Assembly: GCA_029932425.1 (NCBI GenBank)
Contig: JAOZQC010000003.1
Coordinates: 4,925 to 20,079, forward strand
Direction of reading: 5' to 3'
Length of the DNA: 15,155 nt
Source: Planctomycetota bacterium
GTDB lineage: Bacteria; Planctomycetota; JAJSAM01
Shown here: positions 15,001 through 15,155 of the stretch, one piece after another
How the letters are laid out: every line of letters starts with the position of its first letter
Numbering within the stretch: position 1 is the first letter of the stretch
Translations under genes and position numbers: made by a program
Notes under the pieces: generated by a model
The model's input: the letters and a program-made list of their open reading frames with translations, nothing else
The model's database searches: none
What the model was told of the DNA's origin: nothing

Positions 15001-15155
15001 AAGCGGGCGGGGACGGTGGCGCAGGGCGAGGTGCTGAAGCTCGGTTCGGCCTCGACGGACGACACGGGAGTGGTGCGGCTCCTCCTCGCCTGCGACGCCT
15101 GGCCCGAGCCCCGGGAGGTGGGAGAGGACGTCCCGTTCGACACCGGGGAGGGGGT
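11989..15155 (+). CDS. Large secreted FG-GAP repeat / transglutaminase-like / Ig-like protein (runs off right edge)
   Basis: The frame is open from ATG 11989 (GGGAGG at 11979-11984, short 4-base spacer) to the window end, at least 1055 residues. In-frame ATG 12022 (residue 12) is an alternative start. A signal peptide follows residue 12 (MRTILVGLAVVLAAA). Four FG-GAP/VCBS calcium-loop motifs start at D135 (DVNGDGLPD), D230 (DLDGDGKPD), D275 (DLDGDGDLD) and D331 (DLDGDGDVD). A degenerate fifth follows. Together they suggest a beta-propeller. A transglutaminase-like domain follows with C663 (YGSCGEHS), H691 (EDHQWNEWW) and D707 (WHHWD). About 768-852 resembles a carboxypeptidase-regulatory-like Ig fold (RVTDRDGAPLDGALVLV, TDGEGRVRFAL). 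From about 995 (DTTPPKAAF) another Ig/cadherin-like module begins. It should act outside the cytoplasm on protein or surface material; activity and substrate are unknown. Confidence 0.85.
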   Translation, partial: MFRGGGRIPGGMRTILVGLAVVLAAAPGPAGEATEPGAGAGTGAKRYEIPAGSFVALRWNAGRKEFETLRAPPPPRALSSRARKVLARVPAWLRGDLARRLRELPLVPLTLGDEKLPAALRPLVKAAPGTEITADVNGDGLPDRVSATKEGEVRWRRGRGLPAKPWTLSLEKTVERRFPWKVGLASRPAGCGGRLLVGNLEGRIGAFPAEPGGGAPLAIPERFAAPALGDLDGDGKPDLVVGGKDGGFFLGLGGGEFRRLPGLSAGTCSSPCLVDLDGDGDLDLLSGNRDGKIVLFRNTGTPKVPAFSRDDAGNPYAGIDVGDSSAPAAADLDGDGDVDLVVGNQEGELHYFPGPAGKEDEETFRGVDLGELAAPAVLLPREAGKPPSGLVVGRLDGDLLYYEISRSGARIAFTERDSWSFTPDPSAKDLGELYEKRYFPEARPLLVPRDGKTLDAYLALLESVPGPYLDETAFVVAHTPTEVLRVMARLGGTDLLLANAKAIYEMAGRVAYARIVEKGDRTTLAYRAEGGRWVECPPAVYYWWVVHPRILYEIPCRIDATFWDVSAKERGLSDSEWWRKKPETDIHAPTGKGVFWRRGLVTDDRFGKSLLDSAGGAKTLREALWGVQRFLARNAGGVGLMRFGYETQDLQPWLIYAKHYGSCGEHSILGAACARTMLVPACVATDRGEDHQWNEWWDTDGAWHHWDCCSPKSVDTPWGSTEGREHQGKTVSAVTRWRGDDRMDAVTTTVWNDPEWKYTTRGAGYTDTASVTVRVTDRDGAPLDGALVLVRSHWNRRNLLTLWGYTDGEGRVRFALGYEPNGGYTIEALTACGAAGVTNYPVEENRVYELTLRAPGRKPRGARPWWGGGKAPSGAGGPTARILRSVIRPPNLVTGRRYRIDSWLAKQYGYRGTGCEPIPSAIGELAEVLVFSTGEYAKFLEGRPCEALYRAPLAGHPDLSAGRRDDGAVTVLSNLPALFTSITVEVAPGAAAAADTTPPKAAFGKRAGTVAQGEVLKLGSASTDDTGVVRLLLACDAWPEPREVGEDVPFDTGEG

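Overview
This is a very GC-rich bacterial window with dense coding, short gaps and GGGAGG-type ribosome binding sites. The gene set suggests a Planctomycetota-like or similar large-genome Gram-negative lineage. The main pointers are an FHA/DUF1570-type metallopeptidase with W-rich tandem repeats, a secreted FG-GAP protein with a transglutaminase domain, and a MoxR/DUF58/TgpA operon. The lineage is inferred from architecture and style only. I see no tRNA, rRNA, CRISPR array, insertion sequence or sign of recent transfer.

Layout: (1) Positions 1-2675 hold a divergent pair. On the minus strand is the start of a membrane-anchored protein that runs off the left edge. On the plus strand is a 783-residue membrane protein with an N-terminal FHA-like domain, one transmembrane segment, a coiled coil, three tandem W repeats and an HExxH metallopeptidase domain. 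A large imperfect inverted repeat lies between them. (2) Positions 2676-2983 are non-coding and rich in inverted repeats. (3) Tryptophanyl-tRNA synthetase (minus) is divergent from a free-standing B3/4 tRNA-editing-type domain protein (plus). (4) Biosynthetic arginine decarboxylase SpeA (minus) is divergent from a MoxR - DUF58 - TgpA-like transglutaminase operon (plus). The operon's genes overlap by 4 bases at GTGA junctions. (5) An ArsB/NhaD/DASS-type ion transporter (minus) is divergent from a large secreted protein (plus) that runs off the right edge. That protein carries FG-GAP repeats, a transglutaminase-type Cys-His-Asp site and Ig-like C-terminal modules.

How the genes may work together: MoxR, DUF58 and TgpA form a widespread module thought to act at the cell envelope. 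The FHA/peptidase protein and the secreted transglutaminase-like protein would also act at or outside the membrane, so much of the window concerns the envelope. TrpS, the B3/4 protein and SpeA are housekeeping or quality-control genes.

The most distinctive non-coding signal is a perfect 13-bp inverted repeat at 6824-6862. Its 3' arm contains the ribosome binding site of the moxR-type gene, so the leader could fold and hide its own translation start. I see no clear defence or mobile system. The best candidates for new biology are the two envelope proteins with unusual domain combinations and this hairpin.
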